Source of the DNA: an uncultured Desulfurobacterium sp.
GTDB taxonomy: Bacteria; Aquificota; Aquificia; Desulfurobacteriales; Desulfurobacteriaceae
Assembly: GCA_913055135.1 (NCBI GenBank)
Contig: CAJXJV010000019.1
Coordinates: 1-12,383, forward strand
Direction: 5' to 3'
Length of the DNA stretch: 12,383 bases
The position numbers and the translations under genes are program-made. Positions 1-8,468 of the stretch are shown here, in pieces. Numbering within the stretch: the first letter of the stretch is position 1; each line of letters begins with the position of its first letter. A model generated the notes under the pieces. It had not been told where the DNA came from. It did not search any database and saw nothing but the letters and a program-made list of their open reading frames with translations.

Positions 1-1020
1 TACTCTTATGCTCTCATTATAGTCGCTTTTGTTGGAGCTCTCTCTGCATTCATTGCAGCAACAGGTGCAATGGCTCACACCGAAATCAAGAAGATCTTGG
101 CTTTCTCCACAATGGAACACCTGGCACTTATGTTTGTGGGTCTTGGAGTTGGCTCTGCTGCTGCCGGTATATTCCACCTTTCAAGCCATGCAATCTTTAA
201 AGCACTCCTTTTCCTTGCAGCAGGTGCTGTTATTCACATGACGCATCACACAAAAGACGCATTTAAGCTTGGGGGACTTTATAAGTACATGCCGCAGACA
301 GCACTACTCTTCTTAGTGGGTATTCTTGCTCTGTCAGGTATCCCACCGTTTAACGGTTTCTTCAGTAAGGACTGGATACTTGCTGAAGTCTTCCACTTTG
401 GAAACCCTGTGATATTCGGTTTAACCTTCGTCTCTGCAGTTCTCTGTATTGCTTACGGTTTCAGACTCTGGTTTGTTGTCTTTACAGGAGAACCATCCGA
501 AAAATCAAAACATGCGAGAGAAGCTTATCCTGTAATGCTTGTGCCTCTCTTCATTCTTGCAGCAATGACCCTTATTACCGCTTTCTACAAAGAGAAAATC
601 GTTCATTTCCTATTTGGTGAGGTACACGAACCTCTCTACATTGGTCTGCTTGTGGTAACGTTAATTGTCATGCTTGTCCTCTTTGCAATTGTTTACCTCA
701 TTTACTTCAAGAAAACTGTTAGCACCGAAAAGTTCCTTGCTCATCCAATAGGAGCTGCAATAAACACTTTTCTCTACAAAGGATGGATGATTGATGATGC
801 AATCAAGTGGATCTGTAGAAATATTTTCTACGGTTCTATTGCGAAAGCCATCGAGTGGATTGATACAAACATTGTTGATGGAGCGGTGAACGGAACTGCA
901 AGACTTTCCTTAGCCTGCTGGGACAGATGCAGGAAGATGCAGACTGGAGACCTTATTCACTACCTTACCTACTTTGTAGCAGGTGTAATAGCACTTTCCC
1001 TGATCATCTTAGCTGTGTGA
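1..1020 (+). CDS. nuoL: NADH-quinone oxidoreductase subunit L, C-terminal part (5' end off window)
   Basis: Antiporter-like membrane subunit of complex I that helps pump protons across the cytoplasmic membrane as NADH or another donor reduces quinone. The reading frame is open from base 1, so the ATG at 70 is internal; 339 residues are visible, against roughly 600-650 for whole NuoL. Seen: the conserved stretch around visible residues 27-37 (TEIKKILAFST), the FHL-SSHAIFKALLFL helix with Lys67, and the GIPPFNGFFSKD loop with Lys123/Asp124, both family proton-path positions. The C-terminus has the NuoL hallmark VDGAVN followed by QTGDLIHY and a last membrane helix, matching the region after the long lateral helix. 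The stop is followed 10 bases later by nuoM, preceded by GGAGGAG at 1021-1026. Identification is firm; only the N-terminal part is missing. Confidence 0.96.
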   Translation, partial: YSYALIIVAFVGALSAFIAATGAMAHTEIKKILAFSTMEHLALMFVGLGVGSAAAGIFHLSSHAIFKALLFLAAGAVIHMTHHTKDAFKLGGLYKYMPQTALLFLVGILALSGIPPFNGFFSKDWILAEVFHFGNPVIFGLTFVSAVLCIAYGFRLWFVVFTGEPSEKSKHAREAYPVMLVPLFILAAMTLITAFYKEKIVHFLFGEVHEPLYIGLLVVTLIVMLVLFAIVYLIYFKKTVSTEKFLAHPIGAAINTFLYKGWMIDDAIKWICRNIFYGSIAKAIEWIDTNIVDGAVNGTARLSLACWDRCRKMQTGDLIHYLTYFVAGVIALSLIILAV

Positions 1021-1030
1021 GGAGGAGTAG

Positions 1031-2476
1031 ATGGTTCTTCTTAGTATGATACTTTTACCAATTCTGGCAGCACCATTTGCCTGGCTGGGAGAGAAGGTAA
1101 ATAAGGATATCCCCAAATACCTCTCTCTTACGGTTGGATTTTTCCTTGCACTGTGTACTGCCTATCTGATAGCCAAATATCCCGGTAGTGGTTTTGCCTT
1201 TGAGGAGCTTTACAAAATTTATCCGCCCTTTGATTTTAACCTTCACCTTGCAGTTGATGGTATCTCTCTGACTCTACTTGCGATTACTGCCTTTCTCGCA
1301 ATTACTGTAACACTCTCTTCGTGGAATATAGAGAAACCGGGAGCCTATTTCTTCTTAGTACTGGCTTTCCTTGGTCCTATGGTTGGTGTTTTTGCATCTC
1401 TAAACCTTCTCTGGTTCTTTATTTTCTGGGAGTTTACTCTTGTTCCGATGTTCTTTCACATTGGCATCTGGGGGGCAGAAAACAGAATCTACGCTGCAAT
1501 GAAGTTCTTTATTTATACCCATCTTGCAAGTGTTTTCCTTCTCTTAGGAATTATCGTTCTTTTCTTAAATGCACACACCTTCGACTTTATGAATCTTCTT
1601 GGCATTAAACTGGATCCTGGAATAGCCAAGCTTATATGGATACTTATGTTTATAGGTTTTGCAGTGAAAATGCCTGTTGTTCCATTCCACACATGGCTTC
1701 CAGATGCTCACGTTCAGGCACCTTCTCCAATTTCCGTTTTTCTTGCTGGACTTCTTCTCAAGATGGGTGCTTACGGTCTTCTCAGATGGGAAATCTTTAT
1801 GTTGCCACAGGTTTCAAAGTTTTTTGCTCCACTAATGGCGTTTATTGCCGTTCTGACAATCTTCTATGCAGGGTTTAGAGCTCTTGCCGAAGACCATATC
1901 AAGAGGATGGTTGCTTACTCAAGTATCAACCACATGGGATTTGTTCTCTTGGGGCTTTCTGCCATAACGGCTGCTGGAATTTCTGCAGCTCTCTATGAGA
2001 TGGTTGGTCATGCTCTTATTATCTCCATCCTCTTTATGATTGCTGGTTACATTCATCACAAAACCCATACCTGGTATATCTCCGAACTTGGTGGTTTAAT
2101 GAAGAAGATTCCGGGTCTTATGACCATGTTTGTGATTGGAGTTCTTGCTGCTGTTGGACTTCCTGGAACCGCAGGGTTTGTTGGCGAACTTACTGTAATG
2201 GTTGCTGCATTTGACTACTATGGATGGATAATGGTTATTGTTCCCCTTGCCAGTGCTCTCGGTGCTGGATTTTTCATGTGGATGCTCCAGAGAGCAATCT
2301 TTGGTCCACTAAGAGAAGCGTTTAAAGAATTGAAGACACTTAAGGAGTTGCCGGCAGTAGAGAATATACCTCTTGCAATGTACATTGCAGCTTTCATCCT
2401 GGTTGGTATTGTGCCTTCTATGGTCTTTAACCTTTACAATCCTGTAGTAAATGCCTTTGCACAACTTTTTAAGTAG
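1031..2476 (+). CDS. nuoM: NADH-quinone oxidoreductase subunit M
   Basis: Second antiporter-like proton-pumping membrane subunit of complex I. At 481 residues it is close to the usual 480-510, with about 14 hydrophobic segments. Key charged membrane residues of the family are visible: Glu134 in FIFWEFTLVPM, Lys213 in AVKMPVVPFHTWLPDAH, Lys244 in GLLLKMGAYG, and Glu386 in GFVGELTVM; these match E. coli NuoM Glu144, Lys234, Lys265 and Glu407 by motif position. The KRMVAYSSINHMGF motif (residues 291-304) also fits. The ATG start at 1031 has an ideal GGAGG-type ribosome binding site 5-10 bases upstream. It lies between nuoL and nuoN in the standard operon order. No missing catalytic residue was noted. 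Confidence 0.98.
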   Translation: MVLLSMILLPILAAPFAWLGEKVNKDIPKYLSLTVGFFLALCTAYLIAKYPGSGFAFEELYKIYPPFDFNLHLAVDGISLTLLAITAFLAITVTLSSWNIEKPGAYFFLVLAFLGPMVGVFASLNLLWFFIFWEFTLVPMFFHIGIWGAENRIYAAMKFFIYTHLASVFLLLGIIVLFLNAHTFDFMNLLGIKLDPGIAKLIWILMFIGFAVKMPVVPFHTWLPDAHVQAPSPISVFLAGLLLKMGAYGLLRWEIFMLPQVSKFFAPLMAFIAVLTIFYAGFRALAEDHIKRMVAYSSINHMGFVLLGLSAITAAGISAALYEMVGHALIISILFMIAGYIHHKTHTWYISELGGLMKKIPGLMTMFVIGVLAAVGLPGTAGFVGELTVMVAAFDYYGWIMVIVPLASALGAGFFMWMLQRAIFGPLREAFKELKTLKELPAVENIPLAMYIAAFILVGIVPSMVFNLYNPVVNAFAQLFK

Positions 2477-2486
2477 GGGGTAGCAG

Positions 2487-3902
2487 GTGAACATTAACTT
2501 CTTAGCTGGAACACTGATATTGGCTCTAACAGGAGCATTCCTGCCGGTAATAAACAGGATTTTCAGGATATCTGGTGTCTTGGGAGCAATTATCTCCAGT
2601 GTTGGTTATATCCTTGCCGGGTTTCTGATTATGCTTTCGGGAAATGGGAGGAAGCTTCTTTCCTCATTCTTCGTTACGGATAGTGTAACTCAACTGATAG
2701 GTATGCTAATTCTGGTTGCATCCTGGATGACAATGTTAGTTGTTTACTGGATTACACAAAGGGATAAATTTATTAACGAACTTGTAGCAGCTCTTCTTAT
2801 TTCCACTGCAGGAGCTCTCCTTCTTATTTCAAGTACCAACTTTGTTTCTCTCATTATTGCTATGGAACTCATGACTATGCCAACCTATTTGATGGTTCTC
2901 TTTTCGTTTGATGAAAAGTCAATGGAAGCTGGCGTCAAGTACTTCTTCAATGGTGCCCTGGCTATTGGAACGATGCTTTTTGGTGTATCACTCCTCTATG
3001 CAATTACGGGAAGTTTCAATTTTGAAATTCTTGCAAAAGAACTCTTCAGGGACCCGCTTGTTGCTCTCGCAGCAATCTTTATTTTAGCCGGTTTTGGCTT
3101 TAAGTTAACTGCATTTCCATTCCACTTCTGGGGACCAGATGTTTACGATGGTACTTGTCCTGGAGTAGCTGCGCTCCTGACAGGTATATCTAAGAGCGCT
3201 GCATTCATCGCTCTTATGAGAGTCGTTTATGAGGCTCTTCCAGCAATTTCTTCCAATCTAACTTTCATTTTTGCTCTCCTTGCAGCAATCACAATGACAG
3301 TTGGAAATCTTTTAGCTCTTGCTCAAAAGAGAGTTTCAAGAATCCTTGCTTACTCTTCTGTTGCCCATGCAGGTTATACGCTTATAGCATTTGCTGCTCT
3401 TGCTGTTCCTGTTAGTGTAACTGGTATTCTCTATCACTCTGTTGCTTACGTCTTTATGAAAACTGCTGCATTCCTCTGTTTTGCAGTTTTTCTCTATCTC
3501 TGGGGTGCAAGAACAATGGATGACTATAAGGGGCTTGGTAAGAGAGAACCTCTTCTTGCTGCTCTTTTCCTGATATTTCTCCTCTCCCTTGCAGGTGTTC
3601 CGCCAATGGCCGGATTTATCAGTAAAGTATTTGTTTTTACTTCAGCAGTTAATGCTGGAATGACCTGGCTCGCACTTGTTGGTCTTTTGAACAGTGCTTT
3701 TTCTGTTGCATACTATATCTGGATAGCAAAGCAGATGTATCTTGAAGAACCTACGATAGAGAAGCCTCTTAACAATCCTTCTGATAAGAACTTTATCCTT
3801 ATTCCCCTTGCTGTTATGGCAGTCTTTTTAATCGTTCTCGGTATCTGGGTCAATCCAGTTGTTGACGCTTCAGCTGCTTTTATTTCCAAAATTGGATTTT
3901 AA
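2487..3902 (+). CDS. nuoN: NADH-quinone oxidoreductase subunit N
   Basis: Third antiporter-like proton-pumping subunit of complex I, in the inner membrane next to NuoM. The 471 residues are near the family norm of 450-490. Visible landmarks are Glu127 in IIAMELMTMPTYLM, Lys206 in GFGFKLTAFPFHFWGPDVY, Lys236 in LTGISKSAAF, the SRILAYSSVAHAGY motif (residues 284-297), and GVPPMAGFISK ending at Lys380. These correspond to the conserved Glu/Lys proton-channel residues of NuoN. The start is a GTG at 2487: the in-frame codon at 2481 is a stop, and the G-run at 2476-2480 serves as the ribosome binding site. It is the last gene of the nuo operon, and a strong terminator follows 17 bases after the stop. 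Confidence 0.97.
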   Translation: MNINFLAGTLILALTGAFLPVINRIFRISGVLGAIISSVGYILAGFLIMLSGNGRKLLSSFFVTDSVTQLIGMLILVASWMTMLVVYWITQRDKFINELVAALLISTAGALLLISSTNFVSLIIAMELMTMPTYLMVLFSFDEKSMEAGVKYFFNGALAIGTMLFGVSLLYAITGSFNFEILAKELFRDPLVALAAIFILAGFGFKLTAFPFHFWGPDVYDGTCPGVAALLTGISKSAAFIALMRVVYEALPAISSNLTFIFALLAAITMTVGNLLALAQKRVSRILAYSSVAHAGYTLIAFAALAVPVSVTGILYHSVAYVFMKTAAFLCFAVFLYLWGARTMDDYKGLGKREPLLAALFLIFLLSLAGVPPMAGFISKVFVFTSAVNAGMTWLALVGLLNSAFSVAYYIWIAKQMYLEEPTIEKPLNNPSDKNFILIPLAVMAVFLIVLGIWVNPVVDASAAFISKIGF

Positions 3903-3918
3903 CTGTCAGGTTGGATTG

Positions 3919-3947
3919 AAAGGTCTCCTCGTGAGGAGACCTTTTTT
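3919..3947 (+). terminator. Rho-independent terminator closing the nuo operon
   Basis: A perfect 11-bp stem (3919-3929 paired with 3934-3944, core GGTCTCC/GGAGACC) encloses a 4-base CGTG loop. A run of six T at 3942-3947 follows, partly shared with the 3' arm. It begins 17 bases after the nuoN stop and separates the respiratory operon from the next transcription unit. Confidence 0.93.
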
Positions 3948-3981
3948 ACTGGTAGTCTATCCCAAATTCACCCCCCTGAAC

Positions 3982-4016
3982 CATTAATTTTAAATAGCTG
4001 GTTTATAATTCCATAA
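3982..4016 (+). promoter_or_regulatory. Probable sigma-70-type promoter for the downstream ten-gene unit
   Basis: A consensus -10 hexamer TATAAT lies at 4004-4009, 31 bases before the GTG start at 4041 and downstream of the nuo terminator. The -35 region is weak: the best-placed hexamers around 3981-3987 do not resemble TTGACA, but the intervening DNA is A/T rich (TTAATTTTAAATA). A short inverted repeat, AACCA at 3979-3983 and TGGTT at 3999-4003, flanks the spacer and could be an operator half-site pair or chance. Transcription would be expected to start near 4015-4017. The position strongly favours a promoter here; the -35 assignment is uncertain. Confidence 0.5.
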
Positions 4017-4040
4017 TGAAAAAAACAACAAGGAGATAGT

Positions 4041-5024
4041 GTGGATACGTATATAAGGGATATCTATTCCCTGCCTGTTGGGAGTCCGTTTGAAGGCTAT
4101 TTTGTTATTGAACATGTCGAGATTAAGAAACACAGGACAGGAGAACCTTATCTGAGACTTGTTTTATCCGATAAAACAGGAACGGTTCCTGTTCTCTGGT
4201 GGAAGCCTCCAAAGGATGTTGATCTGGCTATTTTTAAGAAAGGAGATGTCGTTTTTGTTTCCGGTCATGTTGAGCATTTTCAGGGAAATGTTCAACCCAA
4301 GCTGAAAGAGATAAGAATAGCCAGTCCAGAAGAGTTTGATTCAAAGAAGTTTATCTGTGAGAGCCGTTTTGACATAGAAGAGCAGTTTACCCGTCTTCTT
4401 GAGATCATTGATAGTGTGAAAAATCCTTATTTGAAAAAACTTTTAGAAGAATTCTTCTATGATGATTCCTTTGTAGAAAGGTTTCTGAAAGTTCCCGCTG
4501 GAAAAACCATTCACCATGCCTGTATAGGTGGTCTTTTAGAACACACACTTGGAGTTGTTGAGATCTGTGAAACGGTAGCTAAGAGGTTTAAGAGTATCCA
4601 TAGGGATCTCCTTATTTCCGCAGCTATACTCCACGATATCGGAAAAATCCACGAGTATGAGATTAATGTGGCGATTTCAAGAACGACTGAAGGAATTCTT
4701 CTCGGACATCTCTATATAAGCTGCGAAATGGTGACTAAGAAAATAGACGAAATAGAAGGATTTCCACACGACCTCAAAGTAAAATTGCTTCACTGCATTC
4801 TTTCCCACCATGGGGAATATGAACACGGTTCTCCAAAGAAACCGAAAACTCTTGAAGCAGTAGCTCTTGCTTATGCAGACGCTCTTGATTCAAGAGTAAA
4901 AGGTTTTGAGGAACATATAGAGCGAGAACTGGGGAACAATAAGGGCTGGACGAAAAGACACTTTGCTTTTGAAGTTCCTATATTCTTTGATGGAGAATTC
5001 AACTACGACTTAGGGGATGAATAA
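4041..5024 (+). CDS. OB-fold plus HD-domain 3'-5' exoribonuclease, YhaM-like
   Basis: Cytoplasmic nuclease-type protein of 327 residues; B. subtilis YhaM, a 3'-5' exoribonuclease, is of similar size (about 314). An N-terminal OB-fold nucleic-acid-binding domain spans roughly residues 15-95 (LRLVLSDKTGTVPVLWW and the following GDVVFVSGHVE strand). The HD hydrolase domain follows at about 155-285: HHACIGGLLEHT, ILHDIGK with His198/Asp199, GHLYIS with His223, LSHHGEYEHGSP with His256/His257, and Asp280 in AYADALDSR. All expected metal ligands appear present, so it should be active. The GTG start at 4041 is the only reasonable one: the frame is closed by a stop at 4017, and AGGAGA sits at 4031-4036. 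Its stop shares one base with the next ATG. It is the first gene of the unit, with likely roles in RNA turnover or DNA repair processing; the exact substrate is inference. Confidence 0.88.
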   Translation: MDTYIRDIYSLPVGSPFEGYFVIEHVEIKKHRTGEPYLRLVLSDKTGTVPVLWWKPPKDVDLAIFKKGDVVFVSGHVEHFQGNVQPKLKEIRIASPEEFDSKKFICESRFDIEEQFTRLLEIIDSVKNPYLKKLLEEFFYDDSFVERFLKVPAGKTIHHACIGGLLEHTLGVVEICETVAKRFKSIHRDLLISAAILHDIGKIHEYEINVAISRTTEGILLGHLYISCEMVTKKIDEIEGFPHDLKVKLLHCILSHHGEYEHGSPKKPKTLEAVALAYADALDSRVKGFEEHIERELGNNKGWTKRHFAFEVPIFFDGEFNYDLGDE

Positions 5025-5560
5025 TGACTCTTCCTGAAAAGTGGTTACCCTCCTATACCTACGAAGACTATGTGAAGTGGGAAGGAGATTGGGAGCTTAT
5101 AGAAGGCATTCCTTATGCAATAGCTTCACCCCTTGGAAAACATCAGAAAATTTTAACACTCCTGCTCTACCTGCTTACTTCCCAACTAAGAGAGTGTCCC
5201 GCAAACTGTTTTGCCTATCCTGAGCTTGATTGGATAATTAACGAAAAGACAGTAGTTCGTCCGGATATAAGCGTTACGTGTTACGACGTGGAAGATTACA
5301 TACGTTCAAGACCCGAAATTGTGTTTGAAATTGTTTCCAGATCTTCTTTCCAGAAAGACGAAGAAATAAAATTTCACCTATTTGAAAGAGAAAGAGTTCC
5401 TTACTATGTTCTTGTATATCCAAATATTAGAAAGGTCAGGGTTTATAAGCTTGTAAATAACAAGTATCAGATTTTCTTTGATGGCGATAGGGAAGAAGTC
5501 GAAATTTTGATAAATGGGAAGTGCAGAATCAGGTTAAAAGTAGAAACTCTATGGGAATGA
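5024..5560 (+). CDS. Uma2 family (DUF820) PD-(D/E)XK-type putative nuclease
   Basis: A 178-residue soluble protein of the Uma2 family, which has a restriction-endonuclease-like fold; cellular roles are poorly known. Recognisable pattern: N-terminal TYEDYVKW...WELIEGIPYAIASP (residues 12-36), His40 in GKHQKI, then VVRPDISVTC with Asp81, PEIVFEIVSRSS with Glu102, Lys116 after KDEEI, and VPYYVLVYP (125-133). Asp81, Glu102 and Lys116 are the likely metal/catalytic set, so the site looks intact. The start ATG overlaps the upstream stop by one base (TAATG), with a GGGG Shine-Dalgarno-like run at 5013-5016. Uma2 genes usually occur as dispersed paralogues in cyanobacteria and some thermophiles; here it is embedded between an exoribonuclease and purM. 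Family assignment is good; actual nuclease activity is not shown. Confidence 0.85.
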   Translation: MTLPEKWLPSYTYEDYVKWEGDWELIEGIPYAIASPLGKHQKILTLLLYLLTSQLRECPANCFAYPELDWIINEKTVVRPDISVTCYDVEDYIRSRPEIVFEIVSRSSFQKDEEIKFHLFERERVPYYVLVYPNIRKVRVYKLVNNKYQIFFDGDREEVEILINGKCRIRLKVETLWE

Positions 5561-5581
5561 AGTTTCTGGCAGGAGAGGAAA

Positions 5582-6613
5582 ATGAAGAAAGGATTAACTT
5601 ATAAGGATGCTGGTGTAGATATAGAAGCTGGAGAAAAGCTTGTTGATAGGATAAAGCCTTTTGCAAAGAGAACCTTTGATAAAAACGTCCTTGCAGGAAT
5701 AGGAGGTTTTGGGGCAGGGTACCTTATTCCTGAGGGATACAAAAATCCTGTTCTTGTTTCAGGAACAGATGGTGTTGGAACAAAATTAAAAGTAGCACAA
5801 GCTGCAAATGTCCACGATACGGTGGGAATAGATCTGGTGGCAATGTGTGTTAACGATATTCTTACAGTTGGAGCAAAACCGCTATTTTTCCTCGATTACT
5901 TTGCTACTGGAAAACTCTCCGTTGAGACGGCAACAGACGTTATAAAGGGAATAGCAAAGGGGTGTGAAATCGCCGGTTGTTCTTTGATAGGTGGAGAAAC
6001 AGCAGAAATGCCGGACTTTTATCCTGAAGGTGAGTACGACCTTGCAGGGTTTGTTGTTGGAATTGTTGAGAGAGAGAAATATATAACGGGAGAGAAAATT
6101 CAGCCGGGAGATGTTGTTTTAGGACTTGCATCGTCCGGAATTCATAGCAATGGGTATTCTTTAGTGAGGAAGCTTTTCTTTGAAATACTTGAGCTTAAAA
6201 TTGATGAATATGTAGAAGAGCTAAATGGAAAAGTTTATGAAGTCCTTTTGACTCCTACAAAGATTTACGTAAAACCTGTTCTAAATCTTCTTGAAGAAGT
6301 GGAAGTTAAAGGAATTGCCCACATTACAGGTGGTGGAATCCCTGGAAACCTTGTAAGGATTCTTCCAGAGTCTGTTGACGCTGTTATTAAAAAGGGAACC
6401 TGGGAAGTGCTTCCAGTCTTCAGGTTTATTCAGGAGAAGGGGAACGTTTCGGAAGAGGAAATGTTCAAAACCTTTAACATGGGAATTGGGCTCTGTATTG
6501 TTGTTTCTCCTGAAGATGCAGAAAAAGCAGAAAAAGTATTAAAAGAGGCTGGAGAAACAGTTTACAGGATAGGTGAGATAAGAAAAGGTATAGGAAAGGT
6601 GGTTATTAAATGA
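5582..6613 (+). CDS. purM: Phosphoribosylformylglycinamidine cyclo-ligase (AIR synthetase)
   Basis: Catalyses ATP-dependent closure of FGAM to aminoimidazole ribonucleotide, step five of IMP synthesis (EC 6.3.3.1). At 343 residues it is nearly the same length as E. coli PurM (345). Family landmarks in order: N-terminal [12 protein letters not shown] (6-17), [13 protein letters not shown] (60-72), [10 protein letters not shown] (84-93), the glycine-rich [12 protein letters not shown] (136-147), [17 protein letters not shown] (181-197), [11 protein letters not shown] (247-257) and [11 protein letters not shown] (298-308). The start has an excellent AGGAGAGGAA ribosome binding site at 5571-5580. 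It is the only gene of the unit with a clear gap upstream (21 bases) and is followed by purN with a 4-base ATGA overlap. Confidence 0.98.
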   Translation: MKKGLTYKDAGVDIEAGEKLVDRIKPFAKRTFDKNVLAGIGGFGAGYLIPEGYKNPVLVSGTDGVGTKLKVAQAANVHDTVGIDLVAMCVNDILTVGAKPLFFLDYFATGKLSVETATDVIKGIAKGCEIAGCSLIGGETAEMPDFYPEGEYDLAGFVVGIVEREKYITGEKIQPGDVVLGLASSGIHSNGYSLVRKLFFEILELKIDEYVEELNGKVYEVLLTPTKIYVKPVLNLLEEVEVKGIAHITGGGIPGNLVRILPESVDAVIKKGTWEVLPVFRFIQEKGNVSEEEMFKTFNMGIGLCIVVSPEDAEKAEKVLKEAGETVYRIGEIRKGIGKVVIK

Positions 6614-7257
6614 AGATTGCGGTTTTAGCATCAGGTAGAGGTTCTAACTTCGAGGCTATCGCCAGAGCTGTTAAGTCTGGAAAGATAGATGGAGAAATAG
6701 CTGTTCTTATAGTTGACAGGAAGAATATCGGGGCAATAGAAAGGGCAGAAAGGTTAGGAATTAACTGGATATACGTGGATCCCCATAGCCATCCTTCACG
6801 GGAAGATTACGACAGAAAAATTGTTTCTATCTTGAAATATCTGCAGGTTGATCTTGTATGTCTGGCAGGGTATATGAAAATTATTTCAGAAGTTTTTGTG
6901 GACAGTTTCCCAAACAGGATAATGAACATTCATCCTGCACTCCTTCCTTCCTTTCCCGGTTTAAAGTCACACGAGAAGGCTCTTCAATATGGAGTGAAGA
7001 TATCGGGTGCTACAGTTCACTTTGTTGATAAAGGAGTGGATACAGGTCCTATAATAGTCCAGGTTGCAGTACCAGTTTTACCTGATGATACGCCAGAAAC
7101 TCTCGCCAGCAGGATTCTGCAGTTTGAACACAGGATATATCCTCAAGCTGTTAAGTGGTTTGTCGATGGCAGGATAGAGATTAAAGGGAGAAATGTAACA
7201 GTAAGAGACGCAGACTATTCTTCTTTACCTGTAGTTCCAGCTTTAGAGGATTTTTGA
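6610..7257 (+). CDS. purN: Phosphoribosylglycinamide formyltransferase (GART), folate-dependent
   Basis: Transfers a formyl group from 10-formyltetrahydrofolate to GAR, step three of IMP synthesis (EC 2.1.2.2). The 215 residues match the family (about 210). The catalytic triad falls at the same residue numbers as in E. coli PurN: Asn106 and His108 in [13 protein letters not shown], and Asp144 in [11 protein letters not shown]. The N-terminal [12 protein letters not shown] (6-17) is the phosphate-binding loop, and the C-terminal [20 protein letters not shown] helix region also fits. The ATG overlaps the purM stop by 4 bases, with AGGTGG at 6597-6602. It differs from PurT, the formate-using alternative, which is not seen here. 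Confidence 0.98.
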   Translation: MKIAVLASGRGSNFEAIARAVKSGKIDGEIAVLIVDRKNIGAIERAERLGINWIYVDPHSHPSREDYDRKIVSILKYLQVDLVCLAGYMKIISEVFVDSFPNRIMNIHPALLPSFPGLKSHEKALQYGVKISGATVHFVDKGVDTGPIIVQVAVPVLPDDTPETLASRILQFEHRIYPQAVKWFVDGRIEIKGRNVTVRDADYSSLPVVPALEDF

Positions 7258-8468
7258 TGGAGTTCGTGAAACTTGAAAACGGATTGAAAGTAATATTTAA
7301 CCAGGTGGATGAACTTGATATCTTAGCCTGTACAGTCTTTCTACCTGGTGGATCTTCTGTTGAACCAGGCTCAAAAGCGGGAATAACTGTTCTCTCCCTT
7401 AAAACGGCATTCAAGAAAAGTCTGAAGAGAGGCTCTCTTGAATTTGCAAAAATTCAGGAGCAGTTTGGCACTCCGTTTGTTTCTGACGTTTCAAACGATT
7501 ACTCTTTTATCAAGTTTCAGATAGTTCCTGATGGTTTGAAAGAATACATGGAACTTCTTCATGAAGTAATAGAAGAACCGGGATTTACTGAAGAGAGTTT
7601 TTCAGTTGAGAAGGAAACCCTTCTGGCAGCTATAAGATCAAGGAAAGAGAATCCTTTTTCCCTTGCCTATGAAAAACTGATGGCTTTAACCTATAGTGGT
7701 ACCCCTTACGAGAAGTTACCCTATGGGAACGAATCAACTGTTAAACAATTGACACTTGAAGATGTTCGGAGCTGGTTTAAGGAGGTTGTTCTACCGCAAA
7801 AGACTCTTTTTTCGTTCTGTGGAAAACTAAAGTCTCAGGAGAAAATCCTTGACCTGCTGGGTGAGTTGAGAACCAAGGAAGAGAAACAGAGTTTTCCATT
7901 TATAGAAAAAATAGAAGATACAGAGGAACTGGAAGTAAAGAGAAAAGGATCTTCACAAGTTTTCATTATGGTCTGTGTTAATGCTCCTTCCATTTTTCAG
8001 GAGGAATTCATTGATTACAAACTATTTAACACTCTTCTGGGAGAAGGAATAGGTTCTCTTCTATTTCAGGAACTGAGAGAAAAGAGAGGATTTGCTTACT
8101 CTACCGGTTCATTCTTTCCATCAAGAAAAAGTACTGGAAGGCTTTTCTTCTACATAGGAACGTCTCCTGAGAAAGAGGAAGAGGTAAAAAAAGCTTTGCT
8201 GGAATTAAAAGAGCTTTTACCGGAATTTGTGACTGAAGAGAATGTCAGAAGGGCAAAACAGTTTTTTAGAGGAAACTTTGAGCTGGATCATGAAACGAGA
8301 ATGAAGAAAGCCTGGTACGCCGGGGTCTGGGAAGTTCTTGGAAAAGGGACTTCATTCGATAAAGAAATCCTTGATTTAGTTGAAAATACTTCTGTTTCCC
8401 GTCTCAAAGAAGTTGCTGAAAGAGTAGCTTCGGAACCTTATCATATGGTGGTTGTAAAGGATGGATAG
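7257..8468 (+). CDS. M16 family peptidase homologue lacking the zinc-binding HXXEH motif
   Basis: A two-domain M16 (pitrilysin/MPP-like) protein of 403 residues. The N-terminal domain opens with KLENGLKVIFNQ and the family PGGSSVEPGSKAGITVL stretch (30-46). Where active members carry HXXEH, this protein reads LKTAFKKSLKRGS (48-60), with no His or Glu. The downstream position of the third zinc ligand also seems replaced (TLLAAI, 121-126). The C-terminal domain retains the LREKRGFAYSTGSFF region with Arg277 and Tyr281, the R/Y pair typical of the non-catalytic partner subunit in heterodimeric M16 enzymes. No signal peptide is evident. ATG 7257 shares its A with the purN TGA and has AGAGGA at 7245-7250; a TTG at 7254 is a less likely start. 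Probably an inactive partner or chaperone-like M16 subunit; a catalytic partner is not in the window. Confidence 0.87.
   Translation: MEFVKLENGLKVIFNQVDELDILACTVFLPGGSSVEPGSKAGITVLSLKTAFKKSLKRGSLEFAKIQEQFGTPFVSDVSNDYSFIKFQIVPDGLKEYMELLHEVIEEPGFTEESFSVEKETLLAAIRSRKENPFSLAYEKLMALTYSGTPYEKLPYGNESTVKQLTLEDVRSWFKEVVLPQKTLFSFCGKLKSQEKILDLLGELRTKEEKQSFPFIEKIEDTEELEVKRKGSSQVFIMVCVNAPSIFQEEFIDYKLFNTLLGEGIGSLLFQELREKRGFAYSTGSFFPSRKSTGRLFFYIGTSPEKEEEVKKALLELKELLPEFVTEENVRRAKQFFRGNFELDHETRMKKAWYAGVWEVLGKGTSFDKEILDLVENTSVSRLKEVAERVASEPYHMVVVKDG

Noticed and set aside
70..72. ATG at 70 as the start of nuoL
   Set aside because: The frame is open to base 1 and the upstream residues (VGALSAFIAATGA) are normal NuoL membrane sequence, so this Met is internal.
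1055..1246. Minus-strand ORF inside nuoM and similar antisense frames in purM, the flavoprotein and ino1
   Set aside because: They lie wholly within strongly supported genes, have unnatural composition and no ribosome binding sites; they are reading-frame shadows.
3948..4003. Riboswitch or attenuator in the gap between the nuo terminator and the next gene
   Set aside because: Only about 30 bases lie between the probable transcript start and the GTG, too short for a riboswitch, and no alternative stem-loop pair was seen.
7254..7256. TTG as start of the M16 homologue
   Set aside because: It adds only one residue before a Met. The ATG at 7257 sits at better spacing from AGAGGA and gives the TGATG overlap typical of this operon.
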